The notes under the pieces are model-generated. The model made no database searches. It was not told where the DNA came from and saw nothing but the letters and a program-made list of their open reading frames with translations. This document shows positions 24,810 through 34,244 of a DNA stretch of 54,335 bases, piece after piece. Both the position numbers and the translations under genes were made by a program. How positions within the stretch are numbered: position 1 is the first letter of the stretch; every line of letters starts with the position of its first letter. Source of the stretch: JBCCSZ01 sp039199225 (GTDB lineage Bacteria > Bacteroidota > Bacteroidia > Chitinophagales > Saprospiraceae); assembly GCA_039199225.1 (NCBI GenBank), contig JBCCSZ010000006.1, positions 1 to 54,335 on the forward strand. Reading direction: 5' to 3'.

Positions 24810-27593
24810 TCAGCCGCTTCGCCTTTTTGTGGTCACCTCCAATCCTTTTTTGCTGCCGAAGCCTGCAATCGACCATCCGGCGCTGAGCATGAAGTAACGC
24901 CCCAAGGCAGTAATGCGCTCTTCTCTTACAAAGTTTAGATCATTGTTGCGCCGCAGGCCGAGGTTGCGGTCGAGAATGTCGTAAACGGAGAAGGTGAGTC
25001 GTCCTTTCTTTTTGAAAAAATATTGGCTCACAGACGCTTTCCAGATGGGAACATCTTGGCGCTCGCCAAAAGATTCTGCAGAGTAAATGGTGTAGTCCAT
25101 ACTGGTGGTCAGACTGGTGCGTTTCCCCATCTGTAGGCGTACATCTCCAAAGTACGTTTGATCCAGATAGCTTTGATTGAATTCTTCATTGACATCGTAA
25201 CGCAAGCGATTGTACCCCAGGGCAGCTCCAATTTGGAGGTCCACCAACTCCGTATTGCGGTTGCTGACCGACCATTCGATGGACCAGTTTTGACGATTGA
25301 CCCTGTTTTGCTGATCGTTGAGGAACAAAATACTGCGGCTGTAGCGGTGTCCCATATCCAAACTCATCCGGCTTTTGAGGAATCGCAAGGGCGCTCCGAA
25401 GGATACATTGCTGTTGGTCGTCCAATCGTCCTCCACATTAACGGGCCGTAGGCGTTGGCGGAGAGAAGCATCGATCGACTGCGCATTGATGATCTTATTT
25501 TGGGTGTAAGTAGCCGAGATACTCCCAAACAGACTAATTTGCGAAAACTGACTGAAACTCAGGTAGCTCACGCGCCAATCGTGCTTGTATTCCGGCACCA
25601 GGTCGGGATTGCCCTGGTAGAGCAGCAGCGGATTGCTGTTGTCAATAATGGGTTGCAATTGCTCCAAGCGGGGTTCCTGTATGGATGTCCGATAGTCAAA
25701 AGTCAATTCCTTGGCACCTCCAAAATCTCGTTGGAAGCGCAGGTTGGGCAGCAAGCGTAGATAGGAATCTTTGATGGGGCTGGTCTCTGAAAGCAGGCGG
25801 CCTTCCAATCGATAGTACTGCAATGCGGCACCCAAGGTCAGCTGGTAGTCCCGGCGGTTCCACCGAAAATTCATGCCCCCTTGCTCGTAGGTGTACCGCT
25901 GTTCATAGGCGCGACTCAGGAAGCTATTGAAAAGCGCCACCCCGCCCTGCCGATCGAAAAAATCCTTTCCAAGGCGGTTGTCGAAGGTCTGGTGGGCCAC
26001 CTTAAACTCAAGGTACTTCCCACGCTTCAAAGGCTCTGTAAAAGAAAGGCGAAACCGATAATTGTTCAGCCGCTCGTCCTCTGCCTGCCGCTGGTCAAGG
26101 GTATCTCTAAGGTTGGCTTCGAAGAAGGTATTCCGGGCATAGATAAGCGCATCTGTATTTCGGCGCTGCTGCCCCATGGCAACGTCTGCGACCAGCGTGC
26201 GCCCCTTTTGCCGAAAACGACGGCGATAGGTCAAGGAGGACTTCCAACTCAGGTTATCACCCTCGGAAGTGTGGGAGCGAAGACCGGCACTTTCCAACTG
26301 GCCCGTTACATTGAGATTGCGCCGTTCCTCTGCATCCATCAAGGCCGCCTCATTCCATCCAAGGCTTCCCCTGAAAATGAGGTTTTGAGTGGAATCGATT
26401 TTATGCCGTAGACTGACGTTCAGCCGATGGTTGCTGTTTTCACTATCGCGACGACCCTCGCTCTCTGATACAAAGCCACTATCGCCTAGGAGGCTCTGTT
26501 GAAAGATGGATCGCTCCAACTCGTTTTCGACACTGTTGAAAAAATAACTGCTGGTCCATTCAGTCTTTGGGCCAAAATCCCTGTTGAAATTCAGTCCACC
26601 GGCATGGGTGCGCAGGATACCATCTTGTCGGGCCAGGTTGAGCGGCAGCCCCGCCTCGTTTAGATCGAGGCGAACCCGCCCTGCGCCCTCCGAATCTCCC
26701 GCCATCAGGTTGCCCAATCCACCGATGAAGCCCAGATAATCTTCGAAAGAAAAACCTTGCTCATTGACATTGTTGGCCATTCCGATCATCGACAGTTGGG
26801 TATCTTTGCCAAAGCGGTTGAGGTTCATTTTGCCTTTGTAGCGATCCGCTGTTCCGTAGCCCGCTTCCAAATCGCCGAAGTAGCCTTTTTTCTTTCCATC
26901 TTTTAGTTGCAGATTGATGGCCCGGCGTTCGTTGCCATCGTCGATACCTGAGAACTCGGCCATTTCCGATTTTTTATCGAACACCTGCACCTTGTCAATG
27001 GCATCGGCTGGGAGGTTTTTGGTGGCGATTTTAGGGTCGTTACCAAAAAAGGCTTTGCCATCTACAAATATCTGCTGGACGTTTTCGCCCTGTGCTTTCA
27101 CATTTCCTTGGCGGTCGACCTCCACGCCAGGCAGCTTTTTCAACAAGTCCTCCACCTTGGCACCTTCGCGGGTTTGGAAGGCATCGGCATTGTATTCGAT
27201 GGTGTCTTTACGAATGGCCATCGGGATGCGCTCCCCAGAAACCAGGATTTCGTCCAGCAAAGCATCGGCCGCATTCATCTGAATAACTGGCCCCTCAACT
27301 GTAGCTTGGCCTTCCGGAACTTGCAGTGCTTCATAGCGAATTTCGTAGCCAATAAAAGAGACCTGCAGCAGATAATCTCCCGCCGAAACATCTCGGATGA
27401 TGAAGCGCCCTTTCTCATCGCTGATGCTGAATCCTTGCATAATCGAATCGGAAGCGTTCATCAAAACGATGGTCGCACCAGGCAAGGCCACCAAAGAGGT
27501 ATCGACAATTTTTCCTTCGACAGCCGCCTTGTTTTGCGCACAAAGGCTCCCTATGCCTACTAGGAATAGTAAGCAGCATAACAACTTTTTCAT
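24810..27593 (-). CDS. TonB-dependent-receptor-like outer-membrane beta-barrel protein
   Basis: 927 residues. A signal peptide (ends near 'GSLCAQ') is followed by a CarboxypepD_reg-like Ig domain ('VEGKIVDTSLVALPGATIVL' to about residue 110). The plug has 'LLKKLPGVEVDRQGNVKAQG' and 'IFVDGKAFFGNDP'. The remaining about 680 residues are alternating beta strands of the OMP_b-brl_3 barrel ('LEAGYGTADRYKGKMNLNRF' onwards). The substrate is unknown. It is co-oriented with and 20 bp downstream of the GLPGLI gene, a common pairing in Bacteroidota. A two-component system is divergently transcribed next door and probably controls both. Confidence 0.9.
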   Translation of the reverse strand: MKKLLCCLLFLVGIGSLCAQNKAAVEGKIVDTSLVALPGATIVLMNASDSIMQGFSISDEKGRFIIRDVSAGDYLLQVSFIGYEIRYEALQVPEGQATVEGPVIQMNAADALLDEILVSGERIPMAIRKDTIEYNADAFQTREGAKVEDLLKKLPGVEVDRQGNVKAQGENVQQIFVDGKAFFGNDPKIATKNLPADAIDKVQVFDKKSEMAEFSGIDDGNERRAINLQLKDGKKKGYFGDLEAGYGTADRYKGKMNLNRFGKDTQLSMIGMANNVNEQGFSFEDYLGFIGGLGNLMAGDSEGAGRVRLDLNEAGLPLNLARQDGILRTHAGGLNFNRDFGPKTEWTSSYFFNSVENELERSIFQQSLLGDSGFVSESEGRRDSENSNHRLNVSLRHKIDSTQNLIFRGSLGWNEAALMDAEERRNLNVTGQLESAGLRSHTSEGDNLSWKSSLTYRRRFRQKGRTLVADVAMGQQRRNTDALIYARNTFFEANLRDTLDQRQAEDERLNNYRFRLSFTEPLKRGKYLEFKVAHQTFDNRLGKDFFDRQGGVALFNSFLSRAYEQRYTYEQGGMNFRWNRRDYQLTLGAALQYYRLEGRLLSETSPIKDSYLRLLPNLRFQRDFGGAKELTFDYRTSIQEPRLEQLQPIIDNSNPLLLYQGNPDLVPEYKHDWRVSYLSFSQFSQISLFGSISATYTQNKIINAQSIDASLRQRLRPVNVEDDWTTNSNVSFGAPLRFLKSRMSLDMGHRYSRSILFLNDQQNRVNRQNWSIEWSVSNRNTELVDLQIGAALGYNRLRYDVNEEFNQSYLDQTYFGDVRLQMGKRTSLTTSMDYTIYSAESFGERQDVPIWKASVSQYFFKKKGRLTFSVYDILDRNLGLRRNNDLNFVREERITALGRYFMLSAGWSIAGFGSKKGLEVTTKRRSG

Positions 27594-27613
27594 CTGTATC
27601 TAATTTTGGAGGA

Positions 27614-28378
27614 CTAGTTCATCTGCAGCTTCACAGATACATTCCCACTACCGGACGTGGCACCCATCTCTTTGCGCTTTTTCGCAATGATTTCATCTAA
27701 TTCCTTCTGGCTGACTTTCTTGCCCTTAGTGGGCGCTTGGATAATGCCTTCGTCCAAAGGCTTCAATTCGACTGCCGTAGCGGTCATACTCTGTCGACCA
27801 CCATCGATGTTGACAGCCAGGATGGCACCCGGTAGTTGATCAAATCCCGAAGGACCAACCTGCGCAGGAATCTGAGGACTGAACCAAGCTTCGACCACTT
27901 GCCCCGTGTCTTGCAAAACGGCCTTCATGCAAGTGTAGCCCAAGATGCTTTTTTGCTCATTGCCAATTTTCCATTGGCGTTTTCTCAAGTCATCGTTGAT
28001 GAGGAATTTCTTCCCCATAAAATCGCGCAGATGCACCTTCTTTCGGCCTTTGTGGTCCACAAAAAATTGCGAATTGGATCGTTGGACAATCATTTTCATA
28101 CGCACTTGGCCGTCTTCCGAAGCAGACCCCGATTCGGTCGCTGCCTCTTGGTCAGCCTCCCTATTTTTGTAAAGCGATTCGTTTGCGGTAAAATAGAGGG
28201 TTTTGTCGGAAGACTGTTCGGTGGGGATCATGGCTTTGATCTGCGGGTCCATGTCATCGGGTAATTGAACATCCAATTTAATGACTTCTTTGTAGTGGAT
28301 CAGCCCCTCGGTTTGTGCGTTTATAAAAGCAGGTAACGAAAGAGCAAAAAGCAGTAAAGGCAAAAAAATACTTTTCAT
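27614..28378 (-). CDS. GLPGLI family secreted protein
   Basis: 254 residues with a signal peptide ending near 'FINAQ'. The family pattern is present: 'TEGLIHYKEVIKLDV' at the mature start, 'LGYTCMKAVLQDTGQVVEAW' in the middle and the name-giving motif as 'FDQLPGAILAVNIDG'. GLPGLI proteins are periplasmic or outer-membrane-associated proteins of unknown function that nearly always accompany a TonB-type receptor, as here. The family link rests on these motifs; the biological role is not known. Confidence 0.88.
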   Translation of the reverse strand: MKSIFLPLLLFALSLPAFINAQTEGLIHYKEVIKLDVQLPDDMDPQIKAMIPTEQSSDKTLYFTANESLYKNREADQEAATESGSASEDGQVRMKMIVQRSNSQFFVDHKGRKKVHLRDFMGKKFLINDDLRKRQWKIGNEQKSILGYTCMKAVLQDTGQVVEAWFSPQIPAQVGPSGFDQLPGAILAVNIDGGRQSMTATAVELKPLDEGIIQAPTKGKKVSQKELDEIIAKKRKEMGATSGSGNVSVKLQMN

Positions 28379-28416
28379 GATTCAAGGCATTTGTTAGTAA
28401 AAAAAACTTACAGACA

Positions 28417-28424
28417 CAAAATTA
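28417..28424 (-). promoter_or_regulatory. -7 element of the GLPGLI/receptor operon
   Basis: Read on the minus strand it is TAATTTTG, an exact TAnnTTTG. No TTG lies at the -33 distance, which suggests an activator-dependent promoter. The start site would be near 28410, about 32 bases before the GLPGLI ATG. Confidence 0.55.
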
Positions 28425-28444
28425 GGGGCATATCCAGAGCTGCA

Positions 28445-28482
28445 GGTTAATCAATCTTGATTTAAGGTTAATTAAGGTTAAT
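28445..28482. promoter_or_regulatory. Three GGTTAAT direct repeats, likely response-regulator boxes
   Basis: GGTTAAT at 28445-28451, 28466-28472 and 28476-28482. Start-to-start distances are 21 and 10 bp, about two turns and one turn of the helix, so all lie on one face. They sit between the divergent receptor operon and the two-component genes, just upstream of the -7 element of the receptor operon. Direct repeats at 10-11 bp are typical of OmpR/PhoB-type regulators. Confidence 0.65.
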
Positions 28483-28526
28483 GAAAGCAGGCAGCGTATT
28501 GGTCAAGGCCGTATTTTTGTTGGCAT

Positions 28527-30032
28527 ATGAGAAAAGGAGTCCGTCCATATGTTCCCGCCTTATTGATCAGCGCCAGTCTTTTGCTGCTGCTGGGCTTTCT
28601 TTATTCGTGGCTATCGCTGTCTTACCAGGCGGAAAAAGCAGCCCTGCAAAGAGAGACCGACGGCTACTTTCTAAATGCTGTTCGGGATGTGAAAGAAGAA
28701 TTGACGGCAGGATTACTTCCACGGGTTTTGTCTTCGGTCACCGATAGTTTATCCGATCGCAATGTCATCGTTCGAAAGGAGATCAAAAATTTTGGCGAGT
28801 ACAGTGGCAAAGACATTCAGGAAATAAAAATCGATACGCTCCAATTGGCGCCCTCTGACGGCCAGGCAGCTCAAATAGCGTTGAAAACCGTCATTCCAGA
28901 TTCGCTTTTGGAAATTGCGCTTTCCTCCAAAGTCAAAGGTGGCTCTGATGAAGAAGGGATTGAAGGTGCCTTAGCCATCTTTATCGAGATGGATAAGCAA
29001 ACTTTAAGCATCAAAGAGGACTCCATCAGAGGTCTCAAGGCAGATGTCCTGGCTTTATTGACCGAGCAGTTCCACAAGCGGGTAGCTTCGCCCGGTCCCG
29101 TTGGAGAATACCAGGTGGTGAGACTGAGCGACTCTTTGAAGGCTGCCGGAAATATGGTTTCTGAAAAGTATACAGACTCTTGGAGCGGAGAACAATTTGC
29201 AGTGGTATTGAGCGCCTATCAGCCCTACTTGATGAAAAAACTACTGCCTCAGATTTTATTTTCCTTGTTGTTACTACTATCGGTCGGCGGTGCCTTCGGA
29301 TTCATTTATCGGGCCTGGCAAAAGCAACAGCGATTAACGGCCATCAAGAACGATTTCATCAGCAACATCACCCACGAGCTTAAAACGCCCATCACGACGG
29401 TCGGTGTGGCCATTGAGGCACTGAGCAGTTTTGATGCACTCAAAGACCCCGAGCGCACCAAGGAATATTTGCAAATTTCCAAACACGAACTCAACCGACT
29501 TTCCATCCTGGTAGACAAGGTGCTGAAGATGAGCCTTTTCGAAAAGCAGGAACCCGAGCTAAAATTGGAGCCACTCGACCTCCAACAGCTCATCGAGGAA
29601 ATTCTAGCTTCGATGAAGCTTCAGTTTGAAAAGTACAGCGCCCACATTCAATTCCACTCCACCGGTAACGACTTTGTCTTGAAGGCCGACCGCATCCATC
29701 TGACCAATGTGATCTACAACCTGCTGGACAATGCCCTGAAATACAGCCTCCACCAGCCAGTCATCCAAGTAGACCTCAAACGTACCGAACATCAACTGAA
29801 GCTGCAAATCAGCGACCAAGGCATCGGTATACCCAAAGAGTACAAAGAGAAGATTTTCGATAAATTTTTCCGGGTTCCCAAAGGAGATGCCCACAACGTC
29901 AAGGGATACGGGCTGGGATTGGCCTATGTATCCAGCGTGGTTCGCCAGCACAAAGGAGAGATTGGCGTGGAAAGCCAGGCAGGCAAAGGGAGTTGTTTTA
30001 CCCTGAGCTTACCTGATCAAGCCAGTGAATGA
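28527..30032 (+). CDS. Sensor histidine kinase
   Basis: 501 residues. The N-terminal membrane helix (about 8-30) is followed by a periplasmic region of about 210 residues without a named domain, a second membrane helix ('ILFSLLLLLSVGGAFGFIYR') and the kinase core. The H-box is 'NITHELKTPITTVG' with the phospho-accepting His283. N, G1 and G2 boxes are 'NLLDNALKYS', 'ISDQGIGIP' and 'GYGLGLAYV'. The response-regulator gene follows after 17 bp. The divergent TonB-receptor/GLPGLI operon is the obvious target, so the signal is probably an envelope state or ligand related to that receptor. Confidence 0.93.
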   Translation: MRKGVRPYVPALLISASLLLLLGFLYSWLSLSYQAEKAALQRETDGYFLNAVRDVKEELTAGLLPRVLSSVTDSLSDRNVIVRKEIKNFGEYSGKDIQEIKIDTLQLAPSDGQAAQIALKTVIPDSLLEIALSSKVKGGSDEEGIEGALAIFIEMDKQTLSIKEDSIRGLKADVLALLTEQFHKRVASPGPVGEYQVVRLSDSLKAAGNMVSEKYTDSWSGEQFAVVLSAYQPYLMKKLLPQILFSLLLLLSVGGAFGFIYRAWQKQQRLTAIKNDFISNITHELKTPITTVGVAIEALSSFDALKDPERTKEYLQISKHELNRLSILVDKVLKMSLFEKQEPELKLEPLDLQQLIEEILASMKLQFEKYSAHIQFHSTGNDFVLKADRIHLTNVIYNLLDNALKYSLHQPVIQVDLKRTEHQLKLQISDQGIGIPKEYKEKIFDKFFRVPKGDAHNVKGYGLGLAYVSSVVRQHKGEIGVESQAGKGSCFTLSLPDQASE

Positions 30033-30049
30033 TCAAAATTTAGTTTGCC

Positions 30050-30742
30050 ATGAAAACCAAGGTATTGTATGTAGAGGATGAGCCTTTTTTGGCCAAGATC
30101 GTAAAAGAGAGCCTGGAAAGTCGCTCCTATGAAGTAAACATGATCGACGACGGTCTGATGGTTTTACCGGCCTTTGAGCAGTACCGCCCCGACATCTGCA
30201 TCCTCGATGTGATGCTGCCCAACAAGGATGGTTTTAGCCTTGGAAAAGAGATTAGAAAAAAGGCGCCGCACATCCCTATCATTTATCTGACAGCCAAGAC
30301 GCAGACGAAGGATTTGCTCAATGGCTTTCAATCGGGCGGCAACGACTATGTCAAGAAGCCCTTCAGTATGGAGGAGTTGATCGTTCGAATCGAAAACCTG
30401 CTGAAATTAACGTCGGGAGAACAAAGCAATACACCAGGCTCCTCTGATGAGGTAGTCATTGGAAAATTCACTTTTTACCCCAAAAAGTACGAGCTCCATT
30501 TTGAGGAGAACATCCGAAAGCTATCCCACCGAGACAGCCAACTACTGCAAATTTTTGCATCGCGCAGAAATACTGCCATAGCCCGAAAAGATATTTTAAA
30601 GCAGGTTTGGGGAGATGACTCCTTTTTCAATTCCCGCAACCTAGACGTTTACATCGCCAAACTCCGCGATTATTTGAAGGCCGACCCCAAGGTGCGCATC
30701 ATTACGCTCAAGGGAGTGGGCTATCATTTTTCGGTAGAGTGA
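30050..30742 (+). CDS. OmpR/PhoB-family response regulator
   Basis: 230 residues. The receiver domain has acidic residues in 'VEDEPF', the phospho-acceptor Asp53 in 'CILDVMLPNKDG', Thr in 'YLTAKT' and Lys in 'VKKPF'. The C-terminal winged helix starts near residue 135 ('VVIGKFTFYPKKYELHF') and contains the recognition helix 'RNLDVYIAKLRDYLKADP'. It is transcribed with the kinase gene. The direct GGTTAAT repeats at 28445-28482 are its likely binding sites. Confidence 0.94.
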   Translation: MKTKVLYVEDEPFLAKIVKESLESRSYEVNMIDDGLMVLPAFEQYRPDICILDVMLPNKDGFSLGKEIRKKAPHIPIIYLTAKTQTKDLLNGFQSGGNDYVKKPFSMEELIVRIENLLKLTSGEQSNTPGSSDEVVIGKFTFYPKKYELHFEENIRKLSHRDSQLLQIFASRRNTAIARKDILKQVWGDDSFFNSRNLDVYIAKLRDYLKADPKVRIITLKGVGYHFSVE

Positions 30743-30769
30743 TGACTACCTGGATATGGAAAATAAATA

Positions 30770-30803
30770 TTGTGGATATGGGCTTAATGCGATCTTAAAT
30801 TTG
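30770..30803 (+). promoter_or_regulatory. Bacteroidota-type promoter for the formyltransferase gene
   Basis: TTG at 30770-30772 and TAAATTTG at 30796-30803, an exact TAnnTTTG, spacer 23. The start site would be near 30810, about 29 bases before the ATG at 30839. Confidence 0.6.
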
Positions 30804-30838
30804 TAGCTTTCGCAATCCTTATCCTTAAAAACGCTTGA

Positions 30839-31765
30839 ATGAAAATCGGTCTTTTGTCCAATAGTAGCCTGTCCATCCCTACTTTACAAATGCTGATGAC
30901 AGAACAAAAAGTCGAGAAGGTCGGCATCCCCATTCCTCTTCAGATCATCACGGAAAGCATTCAAAAGATGCTGCAACAAATGCAGTTTCCCTTGCATACT
31001 TTTGCCAAAGAAACCTTGGAAGAACAACTGCAGGAATGGTGCAAAGGACTGGATGCAGTGATTGTGATGGGATTCCCCTGGAAGATTCCAGCGTCTTGCC
31101 TGTCGGTGCCTACCAAGGGCTTTTTCAATTACCATTTTGCACCACTTCCCGAATACCGTGGATCGGCTCCTTTGTTTTGGGTCATCAAAAACAGAGAACC
31201 ACAAAACAAACTATCCATCCACAAAATGGATGCACATTTTGATCGAGGTCCAATCGTTTTTGAAGCCTCTATTCCTATATTACCCAATGAAACAATGGGA
31301 CAGCACATGGGCCGCCTTTCCGTCAGCACCGTCAACTGGACCAAGACTTTTTTGTATCGACTGACCAACGACCGCCTGGAAGAATCACCACAGACTTCTG
31401 CAAAAGCCAAATACTGGCCCAAGCCAAAAGCCCAAGATTTGCAGATCGATTGGAAGCAACAAAGTGCTGCGCAAATTATGGCGTTGGTCAAAGCATCCAA
31501 TCCACATTATGGTGGTGCCTTTTGCTGGTATCAGGAATTGCCATTCCGCGTTCTGGAAGTATCCAGTGTCCAAAGCCCCGGCCTGCAGCAGATTCTTCAA
31601 CCTGGCATCATTTTGAACTCGCCACAAGCGCCCGATCTTTTTGTCTATTGCAAAGGAGGCGGACTGCTTCGGATCGATGTGATCAAATTAGAGGAAGGTT
31701 ATTTCCCAGGTTGGAAACTATTCGAATTGGGCGTACAAGTAGGTAGTTTTTTCAGCAATGGCTGA
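30839..31765 (+). CDS. Formyltransferase-family protein (methionyl-tRNA formyltransferase-like)
   Basis: 308 residues. The catalytic core of 10-formyl-THF transferases is visible: 'FFNYHFAPLPEYRGSAPLFW' with the Asn and His of the N-x-H motif, and 'HKMDAHFDRGPIVFE' with the Asp. The C-terminal domain ('ASNPHYGGAFCWYQELPFRV') follows the Fmt_C pattern. The N-terminal half is divergent and lacks the usual Fmt opening, so it is more likely a side-branch enzyme that formylates an amino sugar or amino acid than the housekeeping Fmt. It is monocistronic and has its own promoter. Confidence 0.8.
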   Translation: MKIGLLSNSSLSIPTLQMLMTEQKVEKVGIPIPLQIITESIQKMLQQMQFPLHTFAKETLEEQLQEWCKGLDAVIVMGFPWKIPASCLSVPTKGFFNYHFAPLPEYRGSAPLFWVIKNREPQNKLSIHKMDAHFDRGPIVFEASIPILPNETMGQHMGRLSVSTVNWTKTFLYRLTNDRLEESPQTSAKAKYWPKPKAQDLQIDWKQQSAAQIMALVKASNPHYGGAFCWYQELPFRVLEVSSVQSPGLQQILQPGIILNSPQAPDLFVYCKGGGLLRIDVIKLEEGYFPGWKLFELGVQVGSFFSNG

Positions 31766-32073
31766 ACACCCAAAATGGTCAAAAAAGTACGGTAAGCAGT
31801 TCCATTTAGTTCCAGTAACTACTTCAGAAAAAATTAATCTAAAAAAATTTATACCTCACCGCAAGTTTTTCCAATCACTCACATCTAAGCTCATATAAAC
31901 AAAAAGTAAGGAAGAATTGTCAGCACCCATTGGCCTTACTTTTACGAGCAAGCTATCAGTGCCTAGACAGATTAAATAATGACTTAATTTTGAATGACTT
32001 TCACCTCAAACTAAGGATAACACAACTTTGTCCAGGCACTTACCTTTTTCAAACCTTTTAAACTTTCGGATAT
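31766..32073. other. Intergenic region with an inverted repeat
   Basis: 308 bases. AAAAGTAAGG (31902-31911) pairs with CCTTACTTTT (31934-31943) around a 22-base loop; a terminator of the preceding gene is possible. TAATTTTG at 31985-31992 matches the -7 consensus but has no TTG at the right distance. Confidence 0.5.
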
Positions 32074-34140
32074 ATGAAAAACATCTGTATCTGGAGCAAG
32101 CCTCCTATGTCTATCCCTAACCTAAATACAAGCCTTTTATTGTTTTTCTTTTTCCTCATCAGCAGTTCCCTTTTTGCCCAGCGACCCCGTCCCAGACAAC
32201 TCCGGGTTAACAACCGCGGTTTTCAACACATCCCCCGCACCCCTGCCCCCGTGGGTCCCAGCCAAGCCTGCGACCGGGCGCCCTATCGCAGCATTGATGG
32301 TACCTGCAACAACATCAGCCAAAGCGATCGCATCGAATGGGGCGCTTCCGACATTGAGCTACACCGGAAGATGGAAGCCGCCTACGGCCAACCCGATGAG
32401 TGGAACGATATGGCGGGCCAAAATCGCCCAAGCCCCCGCGCCATTTCCAATGCCGTGGGTGCGCAATCCGAAGACCTACCCAGTGCCGAAGGGCTGAGTA
32501 GCCTCGTATTTAGCTGGGGGCAATTCATCGATCACGACATCGATCTAACGCCGGAGGAGGAAGATGAGTATCACCCAATCATTTTACCCGACGACGAGCC
32601 GCTGTTCAACCAAGACATTCCATTTTTTCGCTCGGCCATACACGAAGGAACCGGCGTCCGTAACGACCGCCAGCAAACCAACTTGATCACCTCCTGGCTG
32701 GACGCCTCCATGGTCTATGGCTCGGAAGAAACCCGAGCGGCATGGCTGCGCACTTTCTCCGATGGAAAATTAAAAACTTCCAGTGGCAATATGCTGCCCT
32801 ACAATACGATCGATGGCAACTTCGACAGTCCCATTGATCCCGACGCACCCAGTATGGCTGGCGATGGCGAGGGAACCCATGTCGTATTTGTCGCTGGCGA
32901 TGTCCGGGCCAATGAACAAGCAGGTTTGACCAGTTTGCATACATTGTTTGTACGAGAGCACAACCGAGTCTGCAATCAATTGCGCGCCCGAGGTATCCGA
33001 GGCGATGAGGAATTGTACCAGCGCGCTCGAAAGCAAATCGGCGCCTACATTCAGCACATCACCTACACTCAATTTCTTCCCGCTTTGGGCATCCGCCTTG
33101 CCCCCTATCGAGGATACCGCGCCGATGTACAACCCGATATTGCCAATATTTTTACAAGTGCCGCCTATCGCTTGGGGCATACGATGGTAACGGAAGAAAT
33201 CCTTCTTCGAGACAATAGTTGCGAGGAGGTTGGCCCCGGAAGTCTATCGTTGTTGGAAGCTTTTTTCAACAATGAACCCATACAAACTTATGGGATCGGT
33301 CCCATACTGAAAGGCTTATCCGTCCAAACGCAACAGGAGGTCGATCTCAAGATCATCGATAATCTTAGGAATTTTCTTTTTGGTGATCCAAACACTCCCG
33401 TCGTTTTTGGTCTGGACTTAGCTTCTCTCAATATCCAAAGGGGGCGCGACCATGGTCTGCCTTCCTACAACGAGGTTCGGGAGCATTATATAGGTAGTCG
33501 GGCGCGCAACTTCAACCAGATCAATCCAGATGCACAAATTATTGAAGCCCTTCGGACCGCCTACGATGGCCAGGTCGATCGCATCGATTTATGGGTGGGT
33601 TTGTTGGCCGAGCGGCATCTTCCAGGCAGTTCCATTGGTCCCACTTTGCATGCTGTTTTAAGCACCCAATTCGAAAGTCTTAGAGATGGTGATTTTTATT
33701 ATTACCAAAACGATCCCATGCTGCAACGAAGAGAATTGGACGACATCCGAAGGACAACCCTCACAGATATCATCCGAAGGAATACAGAAATGACCCGCTT
33801 AGCCACCAACGTTTTCTACGCCAACCCTTGTGCAAACAGCAATGCGGCCAACAACCGAATTTCTTCTGAAGAAGAAACGAGCCCTGCAATAGAAGACTTG
33901 GAAATATTCCCCAACCCAACCAATGGCATGGTCAACATCCAGTTTGGTACACCAAAAGATAGTCAGATCAAATTGGACATTAGGGATTTGGCTGGCCGGT
34001 CCATCCTCAAACAAGAGCTCAGTAAAAGCGGCACCTACTACCGACAACAACTCGACCTGTCCTACTTAAGCTCGGGGCTGTACTTTGTCATCATCCGCAA
34101 TGCGGATCGAACCCAGGTACGAAAATTAATGATTGAATAG
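32074..34140 (+). CDS. Secreted animal-type heme peroxidase with T9SS type A sorting domain
   Basis: 688 residues (start at 32074, or ATG at 32107 giving a shorter signal peptide ending 'SLFAQ'). The peroxidase domain covers about 75-590: 'FSWGQFIDHDIDLTP' with the distal His and the calcium-binding Asp, 'LFVREHNRVCNQL', and the proximal heme His in 'YRLGHTMVTEEI'. 'LNIQRGRDHGLPSYNEVR' is the signature of the peroxidasin/peroxinectin superfamily. The last about 80 residues ('LEIFPNPTNGMVNIQFG' to 'RKLMIE') form a T9SS type A sorting domain, so it is exported to the surface or medium. Likely reactions are halide or phenol oxidation with hydrogen peroxide; the substrate is unknown. Confidence 0.93.
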   Translation: MKNICIWSKPPMSIPNLNTSLLLFFFFLISSSLFAQRPRPRQLRVNNRGFQHIPRTPAPVGPSQACDRAPYRSIDGTCNNISQSDRIEWGASDIELHRKMEAAYGQPDEWNDMAGQNRPSPRAISNAVGAQSEDLPSAEGLSSLVFSWGQFIDHDIDLTPEEEDEYHPIILPDDEPLFNQDIPFFRSAIHEGTGVRNDRQQTNLITSWLDASMVYGSEETRAAWLRTFSDGKLKTSSGNMLPYNTIDGNFDSPIDPDAPSMAGDGEGTHVVFVAGDVRANEQAGLTSLHTLFVREHNRVCNQLRARGIRGDEELYQRARKQIGAYIQHITYTQFLPALGIRLAPYRGYRADVQPDIANIFTSAAYRLGHTMVTEEILLRDNSCEEVGPGSLSLLEAFFNNEPIQTYGIGPILKGLSVQTQQEVDLKIIDNLRNFLFGDPNTPVVFGLDLASLNIQRGRDHGLPSYNEVREHYIGSRARNFNQINPDAQIIEALRTAYDGQVDRIDLWVGLLAERHLPGSSIGPTLHAVLSTQFESLRDGDFYYYQNDPMLQRRELDDIRRTTLTDIIRRNTEMTRLATNVFYANPCANSNAANNRISSEEETSPAIEDLEIFPNPTNGMVNIQFGTPKDSQIKLDIRDLAGRSILKQELSKSGTYYRQQLDLSYLSSGLYFVIIRNADRTQVRKLMIE

Positions 34141-34171
34141 AGATTGTCTGTCACAATAGTCAAATTTGTAT

Positions 34172-34206
34172 CGCCTGTCGAAAGCAATTTTCGGCAGGTG
34201 TTTTTT
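34172..34206 (+). terminator. Rho-independent terminator after the peroxidase gene
   Basis: CGCCTGTCGAAA pairs with TTTCGGCAGGTG (12 pairs, two G-U), then six T at 34201-34206. Confidence 0.88.
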
Positions 34207-34244
34207 ATTTGAAATCCTGACCTTGAAACAAAAAAGGAAAAAGA

